Source: Isoetes taiwanensis | Lineage: Eukaryota; Streptophyta; Lycopodiopsida; Isoetales; Isoetaceae | Reading direction: 5' to 3' | DNA length: 64,000 bases | Assembly (NCBI GenBank): GCA_021234155.1 | Contig: JAJEKV010000054.1 | Span: forward strand, 8,764,655 to 8,828,654 | Part shown: positions 1 to 12,106 of the stretch, in pieces | Numbering within the stretch: position 1 is the first letter of the stretch | How the letters are laid out: every line of letters begins with the position of its first letter | Notes under the pieces: generated by a model | Databases searched by the model: none | What the model was told of the DNA's origin: nothing | The model's input: the letters and a program-made list of their open reading frames with translations, nothing else | Program-made: the position numbers and the translations under genes

Positions 1-114
1 CCGGATTTGCTGTCTGCAAGCTTCAATCACAGCAGGGATCGATTTGGGAAGACTGCAGATCTGAAGAAACTGCTTGGGTTCTCGGAGAAGGTATTGGTGG
101 ACGAATCTGCTCAG
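1..114 (+). CDS. 3' end of an unidentified gene
   Basis: An open frame runs from the first base to a TAA at 112-114 and gives 37 residues ending KVLVDESAQ. The composition is charged and soluble (RDRFGKTADLKKLLGFSEK) with no membrane segment. I do not recognise the family. The true start lies left of the window, and the frame could be a terminal exon or chance. The tail reads like ordinary coding sequence, and no competing frame on this strand is open across it. Confidence 0.35.
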
Positions 115-539
115 TAAACTGATTGCAACATTGGGCATCCAGAAAGAGTTATGGCAACGATCTTTCGCATGAAGCGCGTAAAAAGAGGCGGTGAAACATC
201 GATACACATCAACAATTTTTTTCGCTTGTAAAAGAGGGCGAAATTTGATGGTGATAAATATTTTGGTAGATTTGTTGGTGAAATTGTAGTTCTTTGTTTG
301 CTTATTGAACTACTTAAGCTAATGTTAGAAAAAAACAAATCCTTTTAAGTCTTGAAAGTCATTTTGTCCTACAAAAAATTGTTTTAAATTTGGAGTTATG
401 TATACGCTTATCAAATGAACTAAACTTTAGAGGTTAATGGTTGTGGTTTAGCAATGAGCTGGCTTTTCCTTCCTATGTAAAGCAGTATCAGTGGTTGAAC
501 TTGTAAGGACTGATGTGGCCGAGCAGATGGTGTACGTTA
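115..539. other. AT-rich spacer, nothing recognised
   Basis: AT-rich DNA following the stop of the left-edge frame. It is probably 3' UTR and intergenic sequence. The short frames here have no recognisable protein character. Confidence 0.4.
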
Positions 540-1359
540 AGAGACTTGCTGAGAGTGGGAATTTTCAAGCTCTGTGGACTGAGATGGAACATTGATAACG
601 ACTTCATGATGTGGCACACGATGCGGAGAAGAGGAGGGTTGTGGACGGTTTTTTACAGCAGAGATGATATTTGAAGGTTGACGAGTGGAGGCTTGAGAGG
701 TAGTATCCAGATGAGTAGGAGAAACTTGACTGGGAGCTGGAAGACAATGATTAATGAGAGGCGGGAGAGTGACAGATGCGATCAACTTCATGACACAAAT
801 GGTGGAACAAAATCTGAGGCCAATCAATAGGATGCGGAGAGTGAATAGACATGACAGCAGCATGAAAGAACTATTTGTTGATGTGGGTGTTCTTGATGGA
901 GTACCCATAGAACTTGCGCCACAAGAACTTAACAAAGCCTTCATGGGGTTTGGCAATATTTGTAAGCTTATGAGTGATGGCCGCATAAGGGGTTTGGCCA
1001 TACGCGGTGACATCTTGATCCTGTAAAGCAGCCCAATTTAAAGAAGGGGTGCGGATAGGCAACTGAAATACCTGGGCTAGAAAGAGTCGAAGTGAGGAGG
1101 ATACGAGTTTGATCAATCCTGTCAGATAGCCTTCGTTGGTCTTGACCAGATGAGCGACAAACTGCCGGAGTTGAAGCGGATTTGGAGCAGGGAGTTCTTG
1201 CCGGGAGAACTCAAATAACCCTGTGCGTTCTGCAACTTCTTGACTTGCACCTTCCAAAGGATCTCGAAGAGTAGGAGTGGAGAAAACCACCGACTCAAAA
1301 AGAGTCGGATCGCTGGGGACAGTAACTTGAAGAGTAGGGAACTTAGGGGAAGCAGCCAT
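540..1359 (-). pseudogene. Decayed plant-transposon-type ORF
   Basis: The frame opens at 1359 (MAASPKFPTL) and runs about 160 residues to an in-frame TAG near 873. The same frame continues as coding-like sequence (FFHAAVMSIHSPHPIDWPQI) to about 753, then shifts into a Ser/Pro-rich tail read in another frame. The segments LRQFVAHLVKTNEGYLTGLI and LNWAALQDQDV resemble the 'putative plant transposon protein' domain found in many plant retroelement ORFs, where a conserved residue run precedes a helical region. That assignment is from memory and weak. It lies downstream of the gypsy pol region on the same strand, so it may be an extra ORF of that element or part of a nested one. The stop and the shift make it non-functional. 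Confidence 0.4.
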
Positions 1360-1449
1360 GGCGATGATCAAAGAGAAGGAAAGAAAGCGGAGGACGGAGA
1401 GCGGAAGACGGAGGACGAAAGAGATGCGAAAAGTTTTAGGGCGCACAGC

Positions 1450-2232
1450 TGTTTAGGAAAGGTATTTGAGGAGTGGAAGCTGAGCCGTTGATGGTGCCAG
1501 ATGGCAGCAGATCTGAAAGAGACAATTGGGAGGCAAAAATTTGGCTATGTCCCCAAATGGCAGCAGAAAGGCAAAGGAACGGTGAAGATGAACGAAGATG
1601 AACGGTAGGATGGGACAGCTTGGAGAAGGTACGAGTAATAATGGTAGACGGGCGTAATATGAACGGAGAGTAATTAAGACAGGCAACTCGAGAGTCGAAC
1701 ATCATAAAAATGGGTGGCAGATTGTACCATGACTAGATTTGCAGCTGGATAGGAGAATCTTGAATTAGAAGGTGCATTGCATGCAAAGACATTAGCCAAA
1801 AATTGATTGGTCCACGTCGGCAGACCTTTAGGGGTATGGCTATATAAAGCGAGCAGTGGGCGAACAGAAGACATCAGTTGGCGATGATGGACAGTGAGTG
1901 CACTATGCCCCGGGATTGTAACGAGTGGATTACTGCGAAGATGAATGCTCTGGACCTCTGGAAGCTGCAGAACCGCGGCATATCCATGGACATGGTGTGC
2001 CGGAATCGCTGAACACCCTGATCCTCTGATCAACCCCATGGAGGTTGTGATTCACCTGCGCTGGGACCACGAGAAGTGCCTTAACCACATCCTCTGTGTG
2101 ACCTCTGCTCCAAACCCGGAGTAGGGGTCCCTTTTAATGTAGGATTTTGTATATAGGGCTCAGCCCATAGCTAAAATATATGGGCAATGCCCAAATTTTG
2201 TTTTTCTCACGACATATAATATAAATAGCCTT
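1450..2232. other. Non-coding stretch beyond gypsy integrase, possible LTR
   Basis: This follows the 3' end of the minus-strand gypsy pol. It contains a TATATAA-like AT-rich patch at 2208-2226 and short inverted words (gggctcagccc). That is the right place for the element's 3' LTR, but I could not match it by eye to a partner LTR beyond 8280, so the LTR call is unproven. Confidence 0.3.
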
Positions 2233-3208
2233 CTACTCACTGTGTTCAGAATCTGAATGAGCATCCGATTTGTCTGTATGAACTGTTGTTGCATCTGTGT
2301 GAAAAAGTTTGAGGCGAAAGCCATTAACTAGAGTAAGTAATGGTGTGCCATCTAACTCAGCGAGTTTGAAAACACTTGGTTGGACCACTTGAAGAATCTG
2401 ATAAGGACCAAGCCATCGAAATTTTAATTTGCCGGGAAATTTTTTTGTCTCTGGAGTCATAAAGTAGAACCAAATCTCCCTCTTTAAAGGTCTTTGCTTT
2501 GAGATGTTTGTCATGCCAGGATTTTCTCAATTGTTGCCCAGTAAGGACGCGAAGATAAGCATCTCTGCAAAATTCATCTAACTGTTCTAGTTGATAAACT
2601 CTTTTTTGGAGTGCTGCAGGTGGATTATGCACTGTGGCCAATTGAAAACGAAGAGCTGGAAGAACATATTCAAAAGGCATGAGAGCATAAACTAGCTTGA
2701 AAGGAGTGTGGCCAGTAGCAATTTTAAAGCTTGTGTTGTAAGCCCAGAGAACTGTAGGTAGTTTGTCTTGCCAATCCATGCGAGAAGCATCACATATTTT
2801 CTTCAGACTAGTAATGATTGTCTTATTAGTGCTTTCAGCCAAACCATTCCCTTGAGGATAGTAAGGTGTGCTTTTCCTGTGATAGATATGTAAATAATCC
2901 GTCAACTCCTTGATGGTGTGATTGACAAAATGAACTCCACGATCACTGACTAGTTCCGTGGGACAACCAAAACACGTGATGATATGCGTGTAAAGGACTT
3001 TGGCCGTGCTGGCAGCAGTATTGTCAGAAAGTGCACAGGCCTCCGCCCACTTCGTGGCATAATCCGTGAGAACCAAAATATAGCGGGCACGGGTGTGCCT
3101 CGCAGGAGGATCCATGGGCCCCACAAAGTCCATACCCCACTTGCTGAAGGGTAGCAGGGTGGCAACTGGAGTCAAAGGTAGAGCGTCACGGGCCGTGGGC
3201 CGACCCAT
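2233..3208 (-). pseudogene. Ty3/gypsy integrase
   Basis: A 283-aa frame (3208-2357) carries the rve integrase core: PFSKWGMDFVGPM with the first D, LVTDYATKWAEA-type strand, TELVSDRGVHFVN with the second D, and the YYPQGNGLAESTNKTI box with the catalytic E. A second frame (2514-2233) continues into the C-terminal region (KFPGKLKFRWLGPYQILQV). The core motifs are intact, but the C-terminus is frame-shifted and the upstream zinc-binding part is in another frame. Integrase inserts the cDNA copy into the genome. Confidence 0.75.
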
Positions 3209-3346
3209 ACACTGGTAGACATCACACGTGCGGGCATGAGCTTGGGCATCCTTGAAGAGCGTGGGCCAAAAGTAGCCTGCAAGAAGAATTTTGCATGCCG
3301 TGGTGTCACCACTGAAATGGCCACCACCCAGGCCTTCATGGACTTG

Positions 3347-5374
3347 TCAAACGATTTCGGGCACTTCATTAGGGAGAACACATCGACGCAGAACTATGTC
3401 TTTGCCTCGTTTGTAGAGATGGCCCGTAACCATGGTATAGTCCTCACGGAGGAACTGACGATGGCATGAGTGAAGCTTTTCTGGAGGGAGCGTGGGATCC
3501 TCAGACGGAAGGGCTCTTGAGAGAAGATACTGCTGATAGTCATGAAACCAATGTGGCATGGCTGTGACTAAGAACAATGGGGCATCTGGAAAAACATCAG
3601 AAACACCCGTGGACGGATCATCTGTGTGGATGCGTGAGAGATAATCGGGCACAACATGAGATTTTCCTGCCTTGTAAATGATTTCGAAGGGAGAGAACTC
3701 TTGCAGAAGCAGGATGGCTTTGCTGATCAAATAGAGAAGAGCTTGATGATCGACAAAGAACTTGATCTTGCTTCCCAACAAATAATGACGAAAGCGTTGG
3801 ACACAGAAAACTAAACCCAGTGCTTCGTGCTCCGTGGCAGAATAATTTCGCTCTGCAGGATTGAGTTTTCGACTGGTATAGCGGATGGGTTTATCCTGTA
3901 TTCATCATATGCTTGAGAGAGAACAACACCAATAGTAAAAGCCGAGACATCCACATGAACATGAAAGGACTTGTCCCATTGAGGGGGAACAAGTACCGGT
4001 GCCTGAGTAAGCAAAAGCTTCAGCTTCTGGAAGGCCGCCTCCTCCTGGGATCAGCAATGGCAGCGAGTCCAGGAATGAAGGTAGCATAGTAATTGACCTT
4101 ACCCAGGAAGGAGCGTGTTTCTTTAATGTTGGATGGTGCATGTGCCTTCAACACGCAACTGATTTTGGCAGGATCCGTGGTGATGCCTTCTTTACTTACC
4201 ACATGACCCAAAAGAACACCCGAGGTGACAGAGAAGGTGCATTTTTCTGGATTGAGATTGATACCAGACTCATCACATTTTTGAAAAACCAGCTCTAACT
4301 TCTCTTCTCCAGGTGATCATCCATGGAGCTGTAGGTAGAGAAATCATCTTGAAAGATTTGGAGAAAGGGACTATCTTTCATATAGTCTTGAAATACAGAA
4401 AGCATGATGCGTTGAAATGTGGATGGAGAGTTTGATAACCCAAAAGGAACCACCTTATAGCAAAAGTGCTTCACAGCGTGGTGAAAGTGGTTTTGAGTTG
4501 ATCTTCCTGTTTGATGGAGATTTGATTTTACCCGGAAAAACCATCCATGAAGGAGTACAGCTCATGACCAGCAACCTTTTCCAGAACCTGGCCTGTGAAG
4601 GGTAGCGGGAAATGATCCCGTTCCGTATGCGGATTTTTCCATTGTGCTTGAGAGCAATGACAACGGGGCTCACCACTCTGAATGTTTGACCTCATAAATT
4701 AAGCCAGCAGCCAGGAGCTTGTCGATTTCGGCTTCGACGCGGTCATGATAGTTGGGGTTGAGCCGGTACTGTCGTTGCTAGATTGGGCGTGCATTAGGTT
4801 TGGTGGGAATGGTCAGTTCCCCTAACTCTTTTTTGATACCCCGAAGGTCTTTATAGCTCCAGGCAAAGATGTGTTTGAACTTTTTGAACAATGTGATAGC
4901 TCGAGCTTTATAAGTTGGCGAAAGATTGGCAGCCAAGCGGACTGGTTGATTTTCACCAAGATCCACGACTTCCACATCGGGAGTTTGAATGTGTGGGACA
5001 ACCTCCGTGTCCTTAACAACATGAGCAGGTGGTTGGAGCATCACCGGAGGTGCAGCATTTTGTGTAGTAAAGAAAAGAGGCTGTTGAGTATCATCAGGCA
5101 AGGGTTGCTTCATGACAGCATGAACATCCACAACCTCAGAAGGAGGCGCTGTGTCAGAAAAATGATCAACGCATTGAATGCGATATGCAAGGAGCCAGGT
5201 AGGGGTCAAGCAGAGCTGCCACAACCTGGTCCTGATCAAGGGTCCTCTCACCCCAAGGATCTGCATACTCAGGGTAGGATGAGAGAGGAAGACTCGCAGG
5301 TGGAACCTGGACCTGATAAGTATTTTGCGCATCTTCAGAATCACTATCAGAAAGCGAGGGTTCAGCGTGTTCAA
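3347..5374 (-). pseudogene. Ty3/gypsy reverse transcriptase and RNase H, broken
   Basis: Frames on the minus strand give the RT entry (FKKFKHIFAWSYKDLRGI, about 4900), fingers and palm pieces (VVIALKHNGKIRIR, about 4660), a palm segment with IFQDDFSTYSSMDD near 4330 in the place of the YxDD box, the connection (GHVVSKEGITTDPAKI, KETRSFLGKVNYYATFIPGL, 4210-4060) and the RNase H region (HVHVDVSAFTIGVVLSQ, FFVDHQALLYLIS, 4000-3700). The pieces lie in at least three frames, so the enzyme cannot be made. Confidence 0.7.
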
Positions 5375-6290
5375 CAGAAATTAGCTTGCCCGTTTCCAAA
5401 TCCATAGTGGCATTGAGAGTGCCATCAGTGATGACCAGTTGATCCGTGGCCCAATAATGAATGCTCTTAGCCTGGCGGAGGAAGGGGCGTCCAATTAGCA
5501 TTTCATAGTCGCCCGGATCTTCGCCAGCTTTCCAAACACCGAATTTCAAGGGGAATTTGAGATCACCAATACTGATGTGGAGAAGAGGGATGACGCCTTG
5601 AGGGCGCGTGATATGTCGGTTAGCCAACTTGATGTCATAGGGGGCACGATAGAGTTGCTTGATGCCCAGTTGCTTCCGAAGCTTGTCTGTAATGAGGTTA
5701 ACAACACTATCTCTATCAATTTGGACGTGATTGATCTGTTGATTGCCCATCGTGGCATGCACCGTGGGGTTGGAAGTAGCCACCGCTCCTACCAAAACAG
5801 TGGGTAGGGGCAACTGTTCTTTGAGAGCAGGACAGAGTTTGAGAATGGTGGCAAGGCTCAAGGGAATCTTGATTTTGGCGAGCTCTTCTTGGAGTTCCAA
5901 GGGAACATGAGAAAATGGATCAGCAGGTTCCAAAGGGGCAGGAGTCTGAGGCAAGGAAGTCGAAACCTCCTTGAGAAGCTCAACCTCTGCAGCAATATTG
6001 GGATACTGCTGAGAGCGTGGGCTTTTGGTTGAGGAAGGTGTTTCCTGACGCTGTTGAGCATGGGTGGTGGCATGAACATTTGCAAGCGTGTGTCCTTCAG
6101 CAGCTTGCATGAGCTTGAGAATACTTTGCCGCACCTTTGGCATGACGTGGGGCATGAGGTTATCCAAATCGGGCGCGAAGTGGACCCTTTTTTTGTCCTC
6201 ATGTGGAATCGTGTCGACAGCAAATGCATGTTGCGTGTCGTGAGGTATGATCGTCAAGGGACGTGAGGCCTTGGTATGGCGAGAAACCAA
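5166..6290 (-). pseudogene. Ty3/gypsy protease-like region
   Basis: A 374-aa frame contains a retropepsin-like segment around residues 190-270: NHVQIDRDSVVNLITDKL in the position of the usual D-S/T-G-A active site, followed by the substrate-flap-like IKLANRHITRPQGVIPLL and DYEMLIGRPFLRQ. The catalytic DSG/DTG triplet reads DRD, so the protease would be inactive unless this is a divergent type. It sits between gag and RT, the usual pol order for gypsy elements. Confidence 0.6.
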
Positions 6291-6654
6291 ACTGACCCAG
6301 TTGACTGCTGCACCGGAGGATTGAGAGCCTGATACATTTCTTCTTGAGCTTGTTGATAGGAGGGTGCTGTTGTTGTGGTGGCCGAGGTGGCTTTTTCATA
6401 ACAGGGCGTGAGCCTTGTTTGCCATTGGCGACCCATAATTGATAAGCCGTGAGTCGGACTGATGCAGTTTGATTTGTACCTGGAAGTTGAGCTTGGACTT
6501 GAGGAAGCTGAGGACATGCCGTGGTGGTATGACCCCATTCTTGGCAGTGATAACGCTGAGTCTTGGAGGGATCAAAAGGTTGACGGGGGCCTTGACCTCG
6601 AGATTGTTGGAGTTGCTGAGCTTGTTGATATTGCTAAGGTGGATACGATTGTTG

Positions 6655-8047
6655 CTACTGTGGCGTGGTTTGCACCTGGAAAACCATTTTCTGTCGGAAA
6701 GGTGTAGGATGTGAACGAGTACACTCTTCAGTGGCATGATTGCACATGTTGCACCGTTTACAATGAGGAGGACCATTGGTGGAGTTGCACTCATTGGCAA
6801 GATGACCTTGGTATTTATGGATGTGACACCAAATTTGGGTGCGTTGAGGGGCCGATTGTTGTGGCTGAACCGTATTCTGAGGAACCATGACGGGAGGCAT
6901 GAAAGGAAGCTCTGTGAGGGCAACACCTCTCGAGGAGACATTGACTGTGTGGTTGACTAATTCGATGGCCTGCTCCAGGATCTTGGGACGTAGGTACTCA
7001 GTCATGAGACGAATGGCAGGAGGAAAACCTTCCAGAAACCAGACCAGAATCTGGCTTTGCGTAGGGTACTCCTGTAGCTTGCTGACCAGAATGTGAAGGC
7101 GATCTGCGAAGTCTCGTGCAGACTCTGTGGGCTGTTGCTGTAGATCATTGAGTTGCTTCAGGAGTAGCTGATCATCGTCTGTGGTGCCATAATGGGAGAG
7201 AAACGCGGTCTTCATCTCTTGCCAGTTTTGTTTCCAATGGCTTTTGTTAGCCATGAGCCATTGATGAGGGGCTCCAAGCAGCGTGGTGGAAAAGATGTGG
7301 AACTTGAGTTGAGGCTGAGCGTGGCCATTGAGGATAGCTAACGCCTCAGATTCTTCCATGTGAGCCTGGGCACTTTGATCAAGAGGCTTCCCTTTAGTAT
7401 TTCCGAAGGTGGGATACATCAGCTTAAGATTTTGAACAGGAGATGGAGGCGGACCTTGCGCATAGACAGGTGGAGCATAAGCGGGAATATTGCTTTGTTG
7501 CACAGTCGTTGGCTGGGTACAAGGCGGCATGGAAACAGAAAAACCTGGAGGGCCAGAGAGAGGAGCATCCTGTGGCAAAGGACCATGGGAGCCCTCCTCA
7601 TTAAGCTTGAGATCAGTAAGATTGTAGACAGGGAGTGCATGCTGAAAGGATGGGAAGGTCAGATATTCATAGACATGGGGAGGGCCAAAAGAGACATGAG
7701 GATAGCCCATCCCTGCAGGAGGAGAAGAAGGTTGCGAAGGCAGGGGGTGTGACCTGAGGGGATATGAATGTAGGTGCTTTCCGGAGTTTGGAAATAATGA
7801 GGAGTAGGTTGGACCGGTGTATGGTGTGGCGACTGGGGTTGAGAGCAATGCTTACACACAGGGGGAGACCCTGGGCGAGAATGAACACGAGGGGTAGGCG
7901 GTGCCGACTGAGCTCTTGAGCGGACACGGCCTCCCTCAATATCATAATCAGTGTCGTACATGTCTCAAGCAGCTTCTCGACGCTGATGGCGCTCCAAGTG
8001 GGCCACTGTTTGGCAAAGAAGTTCTTCAGGGGTGAAAGCACGAGCAT
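6655..8047 (-). pseudogene. Ty3/gypsy gag (capsid and zinc knuckles)
   Basis: The main frame (7848-6655, 397 aa) has a long Pro-rich start. It is followed by a capsid core of the retrotransposon-gag type, with segments such as LLGAPHQWLMANK, AFLSHYGTTDDDQLLLKQL and ESARDFADRLHILVSKL near residues 160-260. At the C-terminus are cysteine clusters, including a CX2CX4HX4C knuckle (CKRCNMCNHATEEC). An upstream frame from 8047 reads TPEELLCQTVAHLERHQRREA in part and is probably the true N-terminus, separated by a frame change near 7950. Gag packages the element RNA. It precedes the protease on the same strand. Confidence 0.7.
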
Positions 8048-8280
8048 ATATAGTGAAAAGTACGAAAGAAGAAAGATCAGACCCGGCAGCGGCGACAGTG
8101 TTTAGGGTCTGGGTTCGGGATCTCCTGTAAGACAGCCCTCTGTGAGGACCCTTGGATCAAACATGAGGATCGTGGCTGAGTGTCACGCGGGATTTTGCGA
8201 AAGAACAGAAGGAAGGAAGGAAACAGAAAAGGAGCAAGCAACAAACAGTGAGAGAAAATGAGATTTGATATCACTGAGTG

Positions 8281-8722
8281 TACATGAGCTCTCGAAAATC
8301 GAGAGAAAAACTAGAGACAAGGACTAAAGCTCATCTAAAAATCTGAGTTCTATCTCTACTCATATATATAGTACACCGGCCTTGGGCCCAAAATAGGTGT
8401 TTGGCAGATCTCACTACCAACTCCTGGACCAAAGCCTGATTTTCCAGAAATCTGGCAGTGCCTTCTTTATGTGCCTGGAATCACGCTAGTTGTGGACTGT
8501 ACTTCTGCAGGGCCGTCATTTATCTGTTCTCTGTCTCTTCTTCGGCGTGGTCTTCGACGGGGGTCTACTTCCCGATGGTTGACCTGCTCCCTTATTCCTG
8601 CTTTGATCCGTGGTCTTCATGAATAGTCCTATACCTGGACGTACAGGACTAACAGATCCACCCTTTTGGGGAGCTGGTTAAGGCTATTGAGGGTAGTCAT
8701 TATCAATTTGGTATCAAAGCCA
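8281..8722 (+). other. Possible LTR remnant with primer-binding site
   Basis: This is a non-coding stretch between the gypsy leader and the LINE relic. At about 8708-8722 it holds TTTGGTATCAAAGCC, close to the plant tRNA-iMet primer site TGGTATCAGAGC, in plus orientation. The DNA to its left may therefore be the end of an LTR of a different element, for which no body is seen. The outer limit is unknown. Confidence 0.3.
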
Positions 8723-9728
8723 AGGTTCAATTCCGTGTGGCAACGTTGATATGTTCCACATGCTTGAGCAAAATCAACAAGCAACAATACAGGTCCTGCC
8801 GGTAGTTCCTGCTGTCTTCAACCAAGGTCCTCAACATGAAGATATGGTAAAAGGTTAAGTGTCGGGGTCTAAAGCCTGCTTGTGTGAGGGTATGCACTCT
8901 ATCCATCTGGTTAGTTGCTGCTCCAAAATGCCAGCTAGCAGGTTTGCAAATACTGAACTGACCGTGATTGTCCAGTAGTGGGCTGGACAGTGCGGATCTC
9001 CTACCTTCTAAATGGGAACAACCCTGCTTGTGGTCCATTGTCAGGGAAAACCTTCCTGCAGCACTTATTGAACATGATAGTGAGGACTGATACTATAGGC
9101 CGACCCGCCCACTTGAGCAATTCTTCTTGCATGTCATTCAGGTCCGCTGCTCTTCCATTGGTCAAATGCTGCAGACCCTAGCCGACATCATCTTCTGTGA
9201 GTTCTAACATCGGACCATTCTATGGTGGTATGGCTGCTCATGTCCCCGGAGGATCATAGAGCTGCTGCAAGTACTGCTCCCATTGTCCAGCAATGATGTG
9301 TGCTGCAGGTTGGACAAGCCTTCGAAGCACCCTATGCCAAAAGGTTTTGGGATCACTTTCCAGCAGCTAGGACATTTTCCCTTGACGCCTCATGATGTTA
9401 CCATGCTTTATTTGCGTTCAGGAAAGCACGATAATGTGTTGTGGCTTGTGGGCGCATAGCTGGATCCGTGATCTGGTGGAGCATGCATTTGTGTTTTTTA
9501 CACTCGGCATCAAACCACCAGTGACGTTGGAAGGTTGTGGTCTCTAAGATCCTTCGCGGATGGATTCTCTCAAAATACCTTTTTGATGCAGTACCTAGTA
9601 GCTTAATCAGCTGGCCCGTCTGCTTTAGCGTGGGGGCCTGCAAAATTTTTGTCAGGTAGTCTGTGAGCATCCTGGCGTAATCCCCTGCCTGCTCATAGTC
9701 CAATCGCAACTGAGGTTAGTGAGTGGCT
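8723..9728 (-). pseudogene. LINE relic, reverse-transcriptase part
   Basis: The minus strand gives a linker typical of LINE ORF2 between endonuclease and RT (HWWFDAECKKHK near 9500). Further on, in other frames, come RT pieces TQAGFRPRHLTFYHIFMLRTL and DSRNYRQDLYCC (8900-8760), matching the GFRPxxST...DLYCCFVDFxKAF region of plant LINE RTs. Stops and shifts are frequent. It is the 3' part of the LINE whose endonuclease part lies at 15242-15790; the copia element at 9729-15236 sits exactly between the two. Confidence 0.65.
9724..9728. repeat. Target-site duplication TGGCT (left)
   Basis: The five bases TGGCT next to the left copia LTR are repeated at 15237-15241 next to the right LTR. This shows that the element arrived by integrase-mediated insertion. 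Confidence 0.85.
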
Positions 9729-10389
9729 TGTTAAATTGTTAAATGTCTTCACAAAACCAAGCTTAAAACAACGCTGACTGTAACTTTATATACTCAGAAA
9801 TATCTTCACAAAACCAAGCTTAAGGCAACGCTGACTGTAACTCTATGTATTCAGAAATTAATACAAGGGTTTTACCAGCTAGAGTTGGATCTCCAGATAT
9901 TGAGACTAAGCTCCCCTTCAGCCGAAATCAAGAGTAAATCATAGTGCTTTAAAAACAAAACCTCCTGTTTGCACAAATGTAAACAGCAAACTGAGTTGCA
10001 ACTGAGTGCATCGCTCTTCAATCCAATCGATCCTGCACCTGCATTTTCAACAGATAATCAGAGTATACAATCAATCCAACCGACCTCTTCCAGAATCCTA
10101 CTTCCGGGTTGAGCAAGTAGCTGTGGAACCTGCAGCAGGATCCGATCCTCTTCTGGTCAACACCAAAATACCAGCATTCAATTCAATGATCGATCTGTCA
10201 CACAGACTGGCCGTTTGCTTCCTGCAATCTAATTCGTCACACCCAGAACGTCCCTTTTATTGTTTTTTTCTTTCCACCGACATGCACAGAAAATGACATG
10301 TGTTCTTCCAATCTATATTCCAATCTAAATTATCCATATGTACAAAAACCAATGAACCATTACATATGGCAATGCCATATTATCTAATA
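9729..10389 (-). repeat. 3' LTR of the copia element
   Basis: It begins TGTTAAATTGTTAAATG and contains an internal short duplication (the word atcttcacaaaaccaagctta appears twice, about 65 bp apart). It matches 14589-15236 over its length. Its inner end is less well conserved (ctaata against ctaaca), so the end is good to about 10 bp. Confidence 0.85.
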
Positions 10390-10529
10390 CCGAGTATTTC
10401 TTTGAATAGCGTAAGCTTTGTTTCCGTCATGGCTTTAATGAACAAACTTGCTGCTTGATATGAAGTCTCCACATATTGCATGATAATCTCATTTTTAGTA
10501 ATAAGATCTCGTATGAAATGAATATGTAA

Positions 10530-11922
10530 TTAAATATGTTTAGTCCTCTCGTGATGCACAGGATTTCTTGCTATAGCAATACAACTCAAACTATCAGTCA
10601 GAAGCACTGTAGAATCAGTTTGAGGTATACCTATTTCAATCAACAATCTCTTTACCCAAACAATTTCTTTTGCAGCTAGGGACGATGCGGTATCTTCTGC
10701 TTCTGCAGATGACATGGCAATGCATGATTGTTTTTTGCTCCTCCATGATATTATACCTCCTGCAAGTATTAAAGCATAACCTGAAGTAGACCTTCTCTGC
10801 GTCTGCGTAAGCAAATAAGATCAGATTATCTGAATTGGATGTAATTCCATGGTCTTTCGTATCCTTTAGATATCTCAGGATTCTTTTGGCTGCAATCCAG
10901 TGAGCTTTTCCTGGATTGTTATTGTATTTGCTTAGCAAATTTACTGCATAAGAAATATCTGGACGAGTGCAGTTTGCCACATAAAGCAGACACCCAATAA
11001 GTTCCCTATATGGAATATTCTCCATTTCCTTCTTTTCACATTCCGATGATGGGCAAAGACTGGCTGAGATTTTATATCCTGCTACAATAGGAGTACTCAC
11101 TGGTTTTGCATTTTCTAGTCCAAACCTTTTTATCATATTCTCTATGTTCTTTGTCTGCCAGAGCTTAAGCATTCTATTTTCTTTGTCTCTGTTCATTTCA
11201 ATTCCTAGGAATTGTTTCAATTCCCCCATTATCAGTCATTTTGAACCTTTGCTTTAGAATTTCCTTGCATTTTTCTAAGCATTGTATGCTATCTGCAGCC
11301 ATTATGCAATCATCAACATACAGAGCAATAATGCAGAATTTACCTTTATGTCTCAACATGTATATATTTCCGTCATTATTAAGCATTTCAAACTTTTGCT
11401 CGATCAAATACTTGTCCATGCATTTGTACCATTCCCTAGGTGTTTGCTTCAATCCATAAATTGCACGTTTTAACCTCCAAACCATATTTTCACCTTCAAA
11501 ACCTGGAGCTTGCCTCATGTATATTTCTTCCTGCAAACTAGCATTTAGAAATGCAGTTTTTACATCCATATGATGTACATCAAGTTTCATAGCATTAGCT
11601 AGTGCTAAAACAATTCTTATACTTGTTAATTTCACAATTGGAGAATACGCTCATCATAGTCTATTCCTTTCTTTTAAGAAAAACCTTGAGCAACTAATCT
11701 TGCCTTGAACCTTTTTGACCTATCAACATTTGTTTTGACTCTATAAATCCATTTGTTTCCAACCAAATTTTTATTTGTTGGACATTTTACTAGTTCATAT
11801 GTACCAGTTTCTTTAAAAGATTCCATCTCTTCTTGCATTGCTTTCAACCATTCAGTTCCCTTTTCTGAATTTATGGCATCATGAAAGGATTTAGGCATCT
11901 CAGGATCAAATACAGCCATCAA
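10530..11922 (-). pseudogene. Copia reverse transcriptase and RNase H
   Basis: Four minus-strand frames cover the region. 11922-11674 holds the RT start (EWLKAMQEEMESF, LVGNKWIYRVK). 11635-11198 holds the palm, with VHHMDVKTAFLNASLQEEIYM and the catalytic YVDD box (IIALYVDDCIMAADS). 11229-10636 holds MGELKQFLGIEM and the thumb. 10814-10530 holds RNase H (TSGYALILAGGIISWRSKKQ, MSSAEAE). Catalytic residues are visible, but each junction needs a frame change, so no full enzyme can be made. Confidence 0.8.
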
Positions 11923-12106
11923 GGAAGGATATCTAACTGGGGGCTTTCCTATTCTTCTACTGTTACCTGTACCATATCTTCTATATACATTTCGGGATTA
12001 TAGTCTATACCTGTATCTTTGAGTTTTTCTACCTCCGATTTTCGTTTCCGTTGCGTTATAGGTACAACTTCTGCTTGTGATGGTTGTATTCCATCGTCAT
12101 GTCCTT

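Larger units (their letters stand above)
2233..8270 (-). mobile_element. Decayed Ty3/gypsy retrotransposon, internal region
   Basis: Read on the minus strand, the order is leader (8270-8050), gag, protease-like, reverse transcriptase, RNase H and integrase, which is the Ty3/gypsy order. The leader contains a stretch similar to the GCCGCTGCCGGG leader word common just inside gypsy elements (around 8080-8100). No frame covers the whole polyprotein: the RT and RNase H regions are spread over several frames with stops. No pair of LTRs could be matched by eye, so both ends are approximate. The element is a non-autonomous relic. Confidence 0.85.

Noticed and set aside
871-1026. Plus-strand ORF 754-1026 as a pentatricopeptide (PPR)-like gene
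   Set aside because: It only mirrors the minus-strand transposon ORF and has no repeated 35-residue pattern.
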